Shown: positions 17,522 to 26,703, numbered from the stretch's first letter. The stretch: 64,000 nt of DNA from Empedobacter brevis NBRC 14943 = ATCC 43319 (GCF_000382425.1 NZ_KB908295.1:226274-290273), one strand, 5' to 3'. Notes: a model not told the origin generated them from the sequence alone. Translations and numbers: made by a program.

Positions 17522-17792
17522 TACTTATAATTGATTTACAAAAATAGGCGAGTTTATCAGATAAAGCATTAAAACTTAAATGATTTTTATTAGAATGGAT
17601 GAGTTAATAGAATGTTAAATAAGAAGTTATGAAATTGATTTTAATCCACTGAATTTAACTTCATTAAATAAAGATTTGAATCGAATGTCATTTTATTCTA
17701 AAATAATTTATTAAGAAAATATTTAGAATTTTAAAAAAAATATCTTAAAAGGAATAACTTTTGTTAAAGCTTATGAACTAATTTGTATTAAT

Positions 17793-18221
17793 ATGAAAAA
17801 AGCAATTCAATTTTTATTTGTTGGAGTTTTTGTTTTGACTTTAGCAAGTTGTCATAACAGCAAAGCTGTTGCATACCAAAAAGATAATGGAAGTGGCGGT
17901 TATACAGAAGAAAAAGTAAAGAATGATATTTATATTGTGAGTTTTGACGGAAATGAGTACAATAAGAAAAACAAAAATTTTGATTATGCATTGTTGAGAG
18001 CTGCAGAAATTGGTCAGCGAAATAACTTTGATTATTTTGCTATTTTAAGTACAGTTAATGACAAAGTTTTAGAAAAAAGTAACAGTTATACAAAATTGGA
18101 TAATAATGATACATGGTTGAAGGTACAATATTTCAAAAATAACAAGCCATTGAAATACCAAACAGTGTATGAACCGGGAATTGTGATAAAAGATTTACGC
18201 AAGAAGTATAAAATAAAATAA
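17793..18221 (+). CDS. Small lipoprotein, CC0125/CC1285-like
   Basis: A 142-residue lipoprotein: a signal peptide with lipobox LASC puts the acylated cysteine at residue 20. The mature part has VKNDIYIVSFDGNEYNKKNK followed by DYALLRAAEIGQRNNFDYFAI, matching the pattern of CC0125/CC1285-type lipoproteins (short strand, helix with ALLRAAE, then strand). Function of this family is unknown. It stands alone, with a TAATTTG near-consensus -7 element about 16 bases ahead of the start and a strong terminator behind. Confidence 0.75.
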   Translation: MKKAIQFLFVGVFVLTLASCHNSKAVAYQKDNGSGGYTEEKVKNDIYIVSFDGNEYNKKNKNFDYALLRAAEIGQRNNFDYFAILSTVNDKVLEKSNSYTKLDNNDTWLKVQYFKNNKPLKYQTVYEPGIVIKDLRKKYKIK

Positions 18222-18224
18222 GTT

Positions 18225-18254
18225 AAAAAGTCACTCAAATTTGGGTGACTTTTT
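18225..18254 (+). terminator. Intrinsic terminator after lipoprotein gene
   Basis: AAAAAGTCAC pairs with GTGACTTTTT, extended by CAAA/TTTG with one mismatch, ending in T residues; it begins 3 bases after the lipoprotein stop codon. Confidence 0.85.
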
Positions 18255-18320
18255 AAATTTTGAAATAAATTAACGTTTTCGATGACACAATGTGGCGTTT
18301 TATCTTCTCAACTTTGTACC

Positions 18321-19577
18321 ATGTTTGCATTGATTGATTGTAATAATTTTTACGCCAGCTGCCATCGTGTCTTTCAGCCGAAACTTCTTCATCAGCCAAT
18401 TGTTGTTTTGTCTAACAATGACGGATGTGTTATATCGCGCTCCAATGAAGCAAAATTAGCAGGTATTCCGATGGGAGCACCAGCACACCAATTCCAACAA
18501 ATATTTGAACAAAAAAAGATAAACGTTTTTTCGTCAAATTATCAGTTGTATGCCGATATGAGTAACCGTGTAATGTCTATTCTTTCGCTGTATTCACCGG
18601 ATCAAGAAATTTATTCGATAGATGAATGTTTTTTAAAATTGAAAGGATTTGATTGTTTTGACTTAAACACTTATGGAAAAGATATTAAATCAAAGATTTA
18701 TCAGTGTACGAAATTACCTGTCTGTGTAGGAATAGCACCAACAAAATCGTTAGCTAAATTAGCAAATCATATTGCAAAGAAATTTGCGGAAGTTCATCAA
18801 GGTGTTTATGTCATTAAGACACAAGAACAAATTTATAAGGCCTTAAAATGGCTCAATATAGAAGATGTTTGGGGAATAGGCAGACGAATGTCACGGCGTT
18901 TGAAAATGATGGGAATAAATAAAGCATTTGATTTTGTGCAATTGAAAGATAATTTTCTTCGAAAAGAATTTTCTATTACTGGGGTACGATTAAAAAAAGA
19001 TTTATTGGGTGAAGCTGTTTTAGAGTTGGAAACAATTTCGGCTAAGAAAACTATTGTGACAACAAGAAGTTTTGAAGAATATACAAATAATGTTGAATAC
19101 GTGAAAGAACGAGTGTCTACCTTTGCTGTTTCGTGTGCTGAAAAACTTCGTAAACAAAATTCGTCTTGTCATTTGGTAACAGTATTTATTCAGACCAATA
19201 AGTTTGATAAAAATAAACCCCAATACTATCGCTCCATTTCATTCAATTTACCTTATCAATCGAATTCGAGTATTACGTTATCAAAATTTGCAGTCAAAGC
19301 TTTTGAGCAAATTTATAAAGAAGGATACGACTATAAGAAAGCCGGAGTTATTGTTTCAGGAATTGTTTCGTCTGATCAAAGACAAGTATCACTTTTTGAA
19401 GAAGAGAATCACCGTCATCCAAATCTGATGAAAACAATAGATTTAATGAATAAAAAATTCGGCGCTACAAAAGTTAAGTTAGCTTCTCAAGATTTGGGTA
19501 AAACATGGAAAATGCGTCAAAATAGATTATCTCCCTGTTATACTACAAAATGGAAAGATTTGTTGGTGGTTTATTAA
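18321..19577 (+). CDS. umuC: Y-family DNA polymerase V catalytic subunit, UmuC-like
   Basis: 418 residues from the ATG at 18321; an upstream in-frame ATG at 18282 would add 13 residues before the conserved first strand and is unlikely. Catalytic metal ligands of Y-family polymerases are visible: Asp6 in FALIDCNNFYASC, and Asp101-Glu102 in YSIDECFL. The palm/fingers region contains SNNDGCVISRSNEAK and the thumb GIGRRMSRRLKMMG. The C-terminal little-finger domain ends with a UmuC-type tail (DLGKTWKMRQNRLSP). It carries out error-prone translesion synthesis with UmuD', encoded 10 bases downstream, an order opposite to the usual umuD-umuC. Confidence 0.93.
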   Translation: MFALIDCNNFYASCHRVFQPKLLHQPIVVLSNNDGCVISRSNEAKLAGIPMGAPAHQFQQIFEQKKINVFSSNYQLYADMSNRVMSILSLYSPDQEIYSIDECFLKLKGFDCFDLNTYGKDIKSKIYQCTKLPVCVGIAPTKSLAKLANHIAKKFAEVHQGVYVIKTQEQIYKALKWLNIEDVWGIGRRMSRRLKMMGINKAFDFVQLKDNFLRKEFSITGVRLKKDLLGEAVLELETISAKKTIVTTRSFEEYTNNVEYVKERVSTFAVSCAEKLRKQNSSCHLVTVFIQTNKFDKNKPQYYRSISFNLPYQSNSSITLSKFAVKAFEQIYKEGYDYKKAGVIVSGIVSSDQRQVSLFEEENHRHPNLMKTIDLMNKKFGATKVKLASQDLGKTWKMRQNRLSPCYTTKWKDLLVVY

Positions 19578-19587
19578 GAGTTGAAGA

Positions 19588-20046
19588 ATGGAGAGAGAAA
19601 CAAAAACAATAGACAAAGAACTTCGTGTTTATGAAATTAATACAGAAGGTAAAAAATATTATATTTCGAATTTTGGGCATGTAAATGCAGGTTTTCCTTC
19701 GCCTGCCGAAGATTTTGTAGATGATAGAATAAGTTTAGACGAACGGTATTTAACACATCCTGAATCTACTTTTCTGATTGTAGTAGGAGGAGATTCAATG
19801 TATCCTGTTTATCAAAAAAATGACGTTTTGGTTATACGGACAGATTTGCTTCCGTTGCATCATGACGACATTATTGTTTCAGTGAATAATGATGATTACA
19901 CATTGAAGCGTTTTGATAAAGTGAATAATAAATTGATAGCGCTTAATGAGAACTATAAAAATAGCGTCCAAATTGAAGAGGGAGACGAGATTATAATTCT
20001 GGGTGTTGTGGGTGTACTAATAAGAGAAAAAACAAATAGAATTTAA
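19588..20046 (+). CDS. umuD: UmuD-like S24 self-cleaving protein
   Basis: A 152-residue S24 peptidase. The self-cleavage region reads NAGFPSPAEDFVDD, with the scissile bond expected between Ala34 and Gly35. The catalytic dyad is Ser70 in GGDSMYP and Lys107 in DDYTLKRF. The stretch before the cleavage site is about ten residues longer than in enterobacterial UmuD. RecA-stimulated cleavage would give UmuD', which activates the polymerase encoded just upstream. No clear LexA box could be recognised in front of the operon. Confidence 0.9.
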   Translation: MERETKTIDKELRVYEINTEGKKYYISNFGHVNAGFPSPAEDFVDDRISLDERYLTHPESTFLIVVGGDSMYPVYQKNDVLVIRTDLLPLHHDDIIVSVNNDDYTLKRFDKVNNKLIALNENYKNSVQIEEGDEIIILGVVGVLIREKTNRI

Positions 20047-20081
20047 GGATTATTTTATTTGAAACCTTACTAAGGAATATA

Positions 20082-20120
20082 AAAATAAAAAGGTCGAGCA
20101 AAACTCGACCTTTTTATTTT
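20082..20120. terminator. Bidirectional terminator between umuD and the beta-helix lipoprotein gene
   Basis: A 17-bp perfect stem (AAAATAAAAAGGTCGAG with its complement) around a CAAAA loop serves the two converging genes; its right arm touches the stop codon of the minus-strand gene. Confidence 0.88.
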
Positions 20121-21492
20121 ATTGATAGGCTCCAATTGTAGGAGTTGTTCCTCGGGGTTGACCATTATAATCGAATGGGTATTGTTGTGCAAAAGTTAAT
20201 TTTCCTTTATTTTTAGCCGGAGAGGTTTCTTTTACCCACAATTTATTTGCGTGATAGGCTGTGTTTTCAAACATAGGATCTAATGTAATATTATCCATAA
20301 AATTTGAAGAAGTTCCCACATTTAATGTAGAGGTATCTGCATTATGAATAATATTGGTGTCAAATAAATAATTGAATACAGCACCATCTTTTTTCTCCAA
20401 TAAAATAGCATTTGGAGTACGTTCATTATAGAAAATACAGTTTCCAAAAGTAGCTTTTGTTAAAGCAGAAACATTTTTATCGTTGTTCTCATTGCTTAAA
20501 TAAAGTGAATATGCAGGTCCGGCAGCTGTTGCGAAATTGAAATAATTTGCAAAAGTAGAATGATAAAATTCGTACGATCCTCCAAATTCTATTGCTAAAG
20601 TTGCTAAATTACTATTATTCATCACCAGGTTATAACCTGTAATTGTCGCATTTGTAGCCAAGATTCCATACGATTGATTGTTCACTATTTTAGCATTGCT
20701 AATCGCTAGTTTAGCCTGGTTAACATGTAATCCGGTGTCGGCTCCAATAATTTTTGCATAATGAATAGTAGAGGTACTGTTTGGAGATAATTCAATTTTA
20801 TTCCATTGGTTCGGGATCGAATCATATTTATTGTCATGACGTGCCGAACGAAATTTAACTTCTTCATTCAACATCCCATTAACTGTAAACTTTGCATTGT
20901 TTCCAATTGTTAAACTAGCTCCTTTTTTGAAATAAACTTTCGTTCCTTTCTCGATAGTCAAATCAGTTGTAACAGTCAAATTACCATCAATTACCTGTGC
21001 CTCATTTACATTCCAGTTTGCAGTAGAAATGGTGGCATCTTTTGGATGAATTTTTGCTTTTTCTATCCAAGAAAGTAACTTGATTTTCTTAGAAGAGTTG
21101 GCCGATTCAAAATTAATTTCATCATCGTAAAGTGGATTAAGAGGAGCTTCTTGGGCATTAACTTCTACAAATATAAACAGGCTGTCTTTTTTGCGAATGG
21201 GTACATTTTCAAAACTTGTTCCGGCTTTTCCATCTACATTTATGTTGAAAAAAGATTTATCTCCGCGGGTTAAGTATATCCTTGGAATGACACGGTCATC
21301 ATTTTCGGGATTATAAATTTTTAAGAGATATGTTTCTGATTTTGAGAAATTATAGACGGTATCTACGGAAACAGTATCTTTGCTATAACGCAATTCAGAA
21401 GTAATCGGGTCGTAGTCAAAATCATCGCGACACGATTGAAATCCAATCAAAGAAGCGATACCAAGTCCGGCGATCAATGTTTTTACATTCAT
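20119..21492 (-). CDS. Right-handed beta-helix lipoprotein with choice-of-anchor-like C-terminus
   Basis: A 457-residue lipoprotein: lipobox GFQSC gives Cys21 as the acylated residue. Residues 30-150 are a beta-sandwich-like domain. From about 165 to 420 there are repeated short strands with N and G turns (for example IEKGTKVYFKKGASLTIGNN and AIIGAD-like rungs), the pattern of a right-handed parallel beta-helix. The end, SPAKNKG ... GQPRGTTPTIGAYQ, is the motif seen at the end of such proteins with choice-of-anchor Q-type domains. It is likely surface-exposed or periplasmic and may bind or cleave polysaccharide, but no catalytic residues could be assigned. Confidence 0.8.
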   Translation of the reverse strand: MNVKTLIAGLGIASLIGFQSCRDDFDYDPITSELRYSKDTVSVDTVYNFSKSETYLLKIYNPENDDRVIPRIYLTRGDKSFFNINVDGKAGTSFENVPIRKKDSLFIFVEVNAQEAPLNPLYDDEINFESANSSKKIKLLSWIEKAKIHPKDATISTANWNVNEAQVIDGNLTVTTDLTIEKGTKVYFKKGASLTIGNNAKFTVNGMLNEEVKFRSARHDNKYDSIPNQWNKIELSPNSTSTIHYAKIIGADTGLHVNQAKLAISNAKIVNNQSYGILATNATITGYNLVMNNSNLATLAIEFGGSYEFYHSTFANYFNFATAAGPAYSLYLSNENNDKNVSALTKATFGNCIFYNERTPNAILLEKKDGAVFNYLFDTNIIHNADTSTLNVGTSSNFMDNITLDPMFENTAYHANKLWVKETSPAKNKGKLTFAQQYPFDYNGQPRGTTPTIGAYQ

Positions 21493-21598
21493 AGAATTAA
21501 TGATTCATTAATAATAAGTAAACAACAAATACAGGGATTTATTGTTTATAAGCAAAGATAAAATATTAGAATTTTATGATGATATTATTCTAAAAATA

Positions 21599-21629
21599 TT
21601 TGTGTAAATTACTAAAATGTTTATATTTG
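21599..21629 (+). promoter_or_regulatory. Canonical Bacteroidota promoter ahead of a short leader ORF
   Basis: TTTG (21599-21602), 19-base spacer, then TATATTTG (21622-21629): an exact fit to the TTTG-N19-TAnnTTTG promoter. Transcription should start about 21636, some 170 bases ahead of rpmE2 and separate from that gene's nearer promoter. Confidence 0.7.
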
Positions 21630-21642
21630 CACCACGAAAAAA

Positions 21643-21720
21643 ATGTGTACAAGAAATACAGATTTAATTTTAAGAAGCCCATTACACTCGAAATTAAATT
21701 TGTTTAACGTATTATTTTAA
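21643..21720 (+). CDS. Possible 25-residue leader peptide upstream of rpmE2
   Basis: ATG at 21643, stop at 21718-21720, starting about 7 bases after the predicted transcription start of the promoter at 21599-21629. The peptide is basic and unremarkable (it begins MCTRNTDLILRS). Support is only positional: a consensus promoter aims straight at it and no other gene is served. It may be a non-coding leader instead. Confidence 0.3.
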   Translation: MCTRNTDLILRSPLHSKLNLFNVLF

Positions 21721-21741
21721 CTGTTTTTTCAATAAAATTGA

Positions 21742-21772
21742 TTGTAACATTCTTAAAAGAATATTATCTTTG
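21742..21772 (+). promoter_or_regulatory. rpmE2 promoter
   Basis: TTG (21742-21744) with a 20-base spacer to TATCTTTG (21765-21772), a full TAnnTTTG match. The start point would be about 21779, giving a 28-base leader rich in A ahead of the L31 start codon. Confidence 0.7.
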
Positions 21773-21807
21773 CACTCCAATAAAGTTAACAAAGAAGATT
21801 AAAAAAA

Positions 21808-22056
21808 ATGAAAAAAGATATCCACCCAACAAATTACCGTTTAGTAGCATTCAAAGATATGTCTAACGAAGAAGTATTTATCACAAAATCTTGTGCAGAT
21901 ACGAAAGATACATTAGTTGTTGACGGAGTAGAGTACCCATTAATCAAAATGGAGATTTCTTCTACATCTCACCCATTTTACACAGGTAAATCTAAATTAG
22001 TTGATACAGCAGGACGTATCGACAAATTCAGAAACAAATATGCTAAAAAAGGATAA
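21808..22056 (+). CDS. rpmE2: 50S ribosomal protein L31 type B
   Basis: An 82-residue protein clearly matching type B L31: KDIHPTNYRLVAFKDMS at the start, and SSTSHPFYTGKSKLVDTAGR before the C-terminal RIDKFRNKY. It lacks the CxxC zinc pair of the type A form, so it is the zinc-free version that in many bacteria replaces or complements the zinc-binding L31. It has its own promoter and terminator and appears to be monocistronic. Confidence 0.97.
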   Translation: MKKDIHPTNYRLVAFKDMSNEEVFITKSCADTKDTLVVDGVEYPLIKMEISSTSHPFYTGKSKLVDTAGRIDKFRNKYAKKG

Positions 22057-22093
22057 GAATAGGAAACTATTTGAAATCATTAAAATATATCTA

Positions 22094-22124
22094 AAACCTA
22101 CAAGAAATTCTTGTAGGTTTTTTT
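22094..22124 (+). terminator. rpmE2 terminator
   Basis: AAACCTACAAGAA pairs with TTCTTGTAGGTTT around an A-rich turn, followed by a T-run; 38 bases after the L31 stop. Confidence 0.88.
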
Positions 22125-22189
22125 AATTTAATCAGGTTTTAATTATAAATTTGTACTCGTTTTATAACACAAAAAAATAATTAACTCAC

Positions 22190-23362
22190 ATGTCATTATT
22201 CGACAATACACAGTTTGCTTTTGAATCAAAATCAGATAAAGATTTAAAGAAAGCCTATTACTTATATAAGTTGATCGGAAGCCCCGCATTGACAAAATTT
22301 GGAACAAAGTTTTTTAACTTACCATTTGCAGTAGATTTACCATTTGTTAAACCAGCTATCCGCGAAACAATTTACAAACAATTTGTGGGAGGGGAAACAG
22401 CAGAACAAGGAGTTGTAGTAGCAAACGAACTATTTAAATATCATGTAAGTTCAATTCTGGATTATTCTATCGAAGGATTGACAGAAGAAAAACAATTTGA
22501 TGAAGTGCGTGATGTAATGTTGCACTTGGTTGATTTAGCAAAATCGAATCCTTCGATTCCATTCGTTGTTTTTAAACCAACAGCATTTGGCCGAATTGAA
22601 TTATTCGAGAAAGTAGGAAAGAAGCTAACGTTAACAGCTGAAGAAGAAAAGCATTGGGCAAATATTCGTCAACGTTTCGAAGCTGTCTGTCAAAAAGGAT
22701 ATGATTTAGATGTTAATATCATGATTGATGCTGAAGAAACTTGGATGCAAGATTCTGCGGATGATTTGACAGACGAAATGATGATGAAGTACAATACAAA
22801 ACGTGCATTAGTATGGAATACTTTGCAGATGTATCGTCATGATCGTTTGGCTTACTTAAAAGAAATGTATGAGAAAGCAGAACGTGAAGGTTATTATTTA
22901 GGATTTAAAATTGTACGTGGAGCATATATGGAAAAAGAGCGTGCTCGTGCGCAAGCAGAAGGATATCCATCTCCAATTCAACCAAATAAAGAAGCATCGG
23001 ACAGAGATTATAATTTAGCGTTAGAATTTATGACGTTACATAAAGAACGTTTTGGTTTATTCGCAGGTTCACATAACGAAGAAAGTTGTGAATTGCTGAT
23101 TAAATTAATGAATGAAAACGGAATAGAGAAGAACAATCCAAATTTCTGGTTTGGACAATTATTTGGAATGAGTGATAATATTTCGTTTAACTTAGCGCAT
23201 TTAGGATACAATATTGCAAAATATTTACCTTATGGACCAATCAAAGAAGTAATGCCTTATTTGGTTCGTCGTGCACAAGAAAATACTTCTGTTGCAGGAC
23301 AAACAGGACGCGAATTATCTTTAATTGAAAAAGAATTAGAGCGTCGTAAAAAATCAAAATAG
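22190..23362 (+). CDS. Proline dehydrogenase
   Basis: A 390-residue monofunctional PRODH with the FAD-binding TIM barrel. Recognisable segments are FVVFKPTAFGR, the DAEETWMQDSAD loop, LGFKIVRGAYMEKERARAQ near residue 240 and, at the end, YLVRRAQENTS with the paired arginines that bind the proline carboxylate. It oxidises proline to pyrroline-5-carboxylate, passing electrons to the quinone pool at the membrane. The bifunctional PutA aldehyde dehydrogenase part is missing, as is usual in Bacteroidota. A TAAATTTG -7 element is at 22146-22153. Confidence 0.93.
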   Translation: MSLFDNTQFAFESKSDKDLKKAYYLYKLIGSPALTKFGTKFFNLPFAVDLPFVKPAIRETIYKQFVGGETAEQGVVVANELFKYHVSSILDYSIEGLTEEKQFDEVRDVMLHLVDLAKSNPSIPFVVFKPTAFGRIELFEKVGKKLTLTAEEEKHWANIRQRFEAVCQKGYDLDVNIMIDAEETWMQDSADDLTDEMMMKYNTKRALVWNTLQMYRHDRLAYLKEMYEKAEREGYYLGFKIVRGAYMEKERARAQAEGYPSPIQPNKEASDRDYNLALEFMTLHKERFGLFAGSHNEESCELLIKLMNENGIEKNNPNFWFGQLFGMSDNISFNLAHLGYNIAKYLPYGPIKEVMPYLVRRAQENTSVAGQTGRELSLIEKELERRKKSK

Positions 23363-23546
23363 AATAAAAAGGTTCAACATAATACTGCCTCCAAAAAGTT
23401 TTCAACGAGTTGGGGGTATTTTTATGGAAAGAAAAATAAAATAGGAAAAATGTTCAGAGACATTTTTAGTAGAATAGTGAGTATTCTACCACTCTCAAAA
23501 ACAATCATATGATTATAAGTACAGATTTCAAGTACTGGTATAGGCA

Positions 23547-23592
23547 AAAAAAAGGAACTTTTTAGGATTGTCTAAAAAAGTTCCTTTTTTTT
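23547..23592. terminator. Bidirectional terminator between putA-type and ABC-F genes
   Basis: A long A/T-flanked stem, AAAAAAAGGAACTTTTT against AAAAAGTTCCTTTTTTT, separates the convergent genes and reaches the stop codon region of the ABC-F gene. Confidence 0.85.
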
Positions 23593-25481
23593 TATTCGTT
23601 TAATTCTAACCAACGAAATTCTTTTTCTTCCAGTTCGTCTACAATTTTCTGTAATTCATCTCCGATGGTTGCGATTTTATCGTAACTCAGATTTGGATCA
23701 GATAATAAATTTGTGAGTTCTTCTTTTTTCGCTTCAAGAATTGGTAAATCATTGTTTAGCTGCTCTAATTCTCGTTGTTCTTTAAAGGATAACTTTCGAG
23801 GTTTAGTATCTTTTATTTTTTCTTTCGCTTCATTTTTTTCCTGAATAACAAATTCTTTTTCAACTTTTTTGTCTTCGGATTCAGGTTTATTTTTATTTTC
23901 AATATGGTATTCTGTGTAGGTTCCCATATAGCGAGAAACTTTCCCTTCTCCTTCAAAAATCATCAATTCGTCTACCACTTTATCCATAAAATAACGGTCG
24001 TGAGAAACAACTAATAAGCAACCTTGATAATCTTCTAAGAAATTTTCTAAAACGGTTAATGTAGGCAAATCCAAATCGTTTGTAGGCTCATCAAGAATCA
24101 AAAAGTTTGGATTTTTGTATAGAATGGCCAATAATTGAAGACGTTTTTTCTCCCCTCCGCTTAACTTAGAAATATAAGTATGTTGTTGTTCCGGTGTAAA
24201 TAAAAACATTTCTAAGAATTGTTCGGCACGCATTTCTTTTCCATTTGCAAGCGGGAAGAAATCTGCGATGTCTTTTACAAATTCGATGACACGCTCATCT
24301 TCTTTAAAATTAATACCATCTTGCTTAAAATGTCCGATATTCAATGTTTCTCCACGTTCTATCATTCCGGAATCAGCAGGTTCAATTCCTTCCAGCATTT
24401 TTAAGAAAGTTGTTTTACCCACTCCATTTTTTCCAACTAAACCAATTTTTCCACCACGCGCAAAAATATAAGAAAAGTCATCTAAAATTTTCTTTGCCCC
24501 AAATGCTTTCGAAACGTGTTCCATCTCGATGATTTTTTGACCCAAACGTGTCATGACCATCTCTAATTTTACCTGTTGATCGATTATTTTATGTTTAGCA
24601 ACTTTTTCTGTATCATAAAACGCATCAATTCGAGATTTAGACTTCGTTGTACGAGCCTGTGGCTGACGGCGCATCCATTCAATTTCTTTGCGGTAAAGAT
24701 TTTTCGCCTTATCAATGGTTGCATTTTGGTTTTCAATACGCAATGCTTTATTGGTGATATAGGTTTCGTAATTACCAGCATGTACATAGAGTGTTTTATC
24801 CTCCATTTCCAAAATTTTGGTACAAATCGCATCTAAGAAATATCGATCATGTGTTACGAGAATCAACGTTTTATTTTCTTTATTCAAGAAATATTCTAAC
24901 CATTCTACCATTTCGATATCCAAATGATTAGTAGGCTCATCTAAAATTAAAAGAACATAACCATTCTCGAAGCTTAAATCGATTAAGAATTTTGCTAACG
25001 AAATACGTTTACGCTGACCCCCTGAAAGTTTTCCAATTTTTTGATCCAAGAAATCAATCTTTAATTTTGATAAAATCTCTTTAATCGTAGGTTCAACTTT
25101 CCAAGCTTCTAAAACATCCATTTTCCCCATTAAATTAACTAATTCAGGGTTTGTTGGATCATTTTCGATTATGTTTTCATACTGACGTACAACGTCTAAA
25201 ACTTCATTCGAATGGTTGAAAATATATTCTTCACCTTTTAAATTTTCGTCAAAATCATCGCTTTGATCCAGCATTAAGATTTTAACACCTTTGTTTGGGC
25301 GGATATCTCCTGAATCAGGTGTTTCTAATCCAGCTAAAATTTTAAGTAAAGTAGATTTTCCACTCCCGTTTTTTGCAACAAAAGCTATTTGATCACCTTC
25401 ATTTACATGGAAGTTGACGTCTTCAAATAATGTTCGGATTCCGTATGATTTGGTTAGATTTTCAACTGTTAGAAAATTCAT
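23592..25481 (-). CDS. ABC-F family ATPase, Uup-like
   Basis: A 629-residue soluble protein with two ABC nucleotide-binding domains. Domain 1 has Walker A AKNGSGKST near residue 36 and signature LSGGQRKR; domain 2 has GKNGVGKTT near 350 and LSGGEKKR, with Walker B ILDEPTNDLD. The linker between them includes the MRRQPQARTTKSKSRIDAF segment of ABC-F proteins, and the last 70 residues form a Uup-type charged coiled coil. There are no membrane helices, so this is a ribosome-acting or DNA-associated protein and not a transporter subunit. It lies 34 bases after an ABC-2 permease gene on the same strand. Confidence 0.93.
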   Translation of the reverse strand: MNFLTVENLTKSYGIRTLFEDVNFHVNEGDQIAFVAKNGSGKSTLLKILAGLETPDSGDIRPNKGVKILMLDQSDDFDENLKGEEYIFNHSNEVLDVVRQYENIIENDPTNPELVNLMGKMDVLEAWKVEPTIKEILSKLKIDFLDQKIGKLSGGQRKRISLAKFLIDLSFENGYVLLILDEPTNHLDIEMVEWLEYFLNKENKTLILVTHDRYFLDAICTKILEMEDKTLYVHAGNYETYITNKALRIENQNATIDKAKNLYRKEIEWMRRQPQARTTKSKSRIDAFYDTEKVAKHKIIDQQVKLEMVMTRLGQKIIEMEHVSKAFGAKKILDDFSYIFARGGKIGLVGKNGVGKTTFLKMLEGIEPADSGMIERGETLNIGHFKQDGINFKEDERVIEFVKDIADFFPLANGKEMRAEQFLEMFLFTPEQQHTYISKLSGGEKKRLQLLAILYKNPNFLILDEPTNDLDLPTLTVLENFLEDYQGCLLVVSHDRYFMDKVVDELMIFEGEGKVSRYMGTYTEYHIENKNKPESEDKKVEKEFVIQEKNEAKEKIKDTKPRKLSFKEQRELEQLNNDLPILEAKKEELTNLLSDPNLSYDKIATIGDELQKIVDELEEKEFRWLELNE

Positions 25482-25515
25482 GTTATATTATCTGTTTTGT
25501 AAGTTAAAATAGCGG

Positions 25516-26697
25516 CTAAATCTTTTCTGTTTCGATTACCTTCATTGACTGTTTAGCCTTTCTGATTTTAACGATTAGGATGGCCAAAGATAAGACAAAG
25601 CAACTACTTCCTATTACAATTAAATTATTTAAATGGGGTTGAATTAAAGAGGGATCTCCTTTTTCGATGAAGAGAATTCGAAATATTTTCAAATAATGCG
25701 TTAATGGAATACAGTCTGCAATTGTTTGAATCCATTTTGGCATTTGGCTTAATGGCCATGTGAAACCACTCAAAATGAAACTTGGTGTCGCAACAACCAT
25801 CAATACTTCAGTTGCTTTTAATTGATTTGGAAGTAAAATACTTACCAGGAATCCTAAAAAACAAACGGCTAAAATAAAGGCAAGAGAAGCATAGAAGAAC
25901 GGCCAAAATTCGGTTTCTAATTTCATTTCATAAAACATTCCGAACCAATAATAAAGCAGGTAGATAAATACTGACATCAATAAATAGGGAAATGTTTTGA
26001 TAAAAAGAATTGTAAAAGGATTGGATGTTTTTCCAATGAGTTCATTAAATGTTTTATTCTCAAATTCGGAAGCAAAAGAAAGTGCTAATCCTAACAATAA
26101 AACTTGTTGTAAAACAGTAAGTAAAACACCCGGAAGCATAAAATAGAGGTAATTTCCACTTCTGATATTCTGCCGAATCATGGTCGATTTGAAAGGTTCA
26201 TAACTTTGCGTGGCTACAAATTCAGGTACACCTTGCTTACGAGCTGTTTCAATTGAAATACCGGCTTTCATAGTCGTCAAAACAGTGGTAACAGCGATTG
26301 CAGCAGTATTGGATGTCAATGTATTGGATCCATCAACAAAGTAAGCAATTTCGGGTAATTTTTTTTGTTGTAAATCAGCTTGAAAATTACGGGGAATTAC
26401 AACGACAACTTCAGCTCCTATGGCTAACGCTTTATTTTTAGAATCAAAAGTGGAAGGAAGTACTTCTATAACGTGAACTGATTCGTTTTCATCCAACATT
26501 TGAATAATTTTCTGACTTGTTGTGGTGTGATCTTCATCTACTACAATAATGGGCAAATCGGTTACATTTCCTTTTTTATACACGTTTCCAATCAAAATGC
26601 CATACATAATAGGTGCTCCTAAAAACAAGACAGGTAGAACAGGATTCTTGAAGAAGAGTTTAAATTCGCGTATGATTAAATGAAAAATGGTTTTCAT
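25516..26697 (-). CDS. ABC-2 type transporter permease (YhhJ/YbhR-like)
   Basis: A 393-residue membrane protein: one helix near residues 20-40, a periplasmic domain (about 45-170) with LPIIVVDEDHTTTSQKI, then five C-terminal helices of the ABC-2 fold ending before a basic tail. SGFTWPLSQMPKWIQ is the re-entrant motif typical of the YhhJ/YbhR group. It is six bases from the HlyD-type gene upstream and belongs to the TolC-HlyD-permease operon. No canonical transport ATPase gene accompanies it; the next gene is an ABC-F protein. Confidence 0.88.
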   Translation of the reverse strand: MKTIFHLIIREFKLFFKNPVLPVLFLGAPIMYGILIGNVYKKGNVTDLPIIVVDEDHTTTSQKIIQMLDENESVHVIEVLPSTFDSKNKALAIGAEVVVVIPRNFQADLQQKKLPEIAYFVDGSNTLTSNTAAIAVTTVLTTMKAGISIETARKQGVPEFVATQSYEPFKSTMIRQNIRSGNYLYFMLPGVLLTVLQQVLLLGLALSFASEFENKTFNELIGKTSNPFTILFIKTFPYLLMSVFIYLLYYWFGMFYEMKLETEFWPFFYASLAFILAVCFLGFLVSILLPNQLKATEVLMVVATPSFILSGFTWPLSQMPKWIQTIADCIPLTHYLKIFRILFIEKGDPSLIQPHLNNLIVIGSSCFVLSLAILIVKIRKAKQSMKVIETEKI

Positions 26698-26703
26698 TGC
26701 AGT

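Noticed and set aside
18282..18320. N-terminal extension of UmuC from an earlier ATG
   Set aside because: The added 13 residues precede the first beta-strand that normally starts at the very N-terminus, and no ribosome-binding context favours it.
23373..23445. Possible insertion-sequence remnant (CTGCC...GGGGG inverted pattern after the proline dehydrogenase gene)
   Set aside because: Pairing is weak and no transposase fragment or terminal repeat pair is visible; treated as ordinary spacer.
23592..26697. ABC-F protein as the ATPase of the TolC/HlyD/ABC-2 exporter
   Set aside because: Two NBDs in one chain with ABC-F linker and Uup coiled coil, own reading frame 34 bases away; this family does not power transport.
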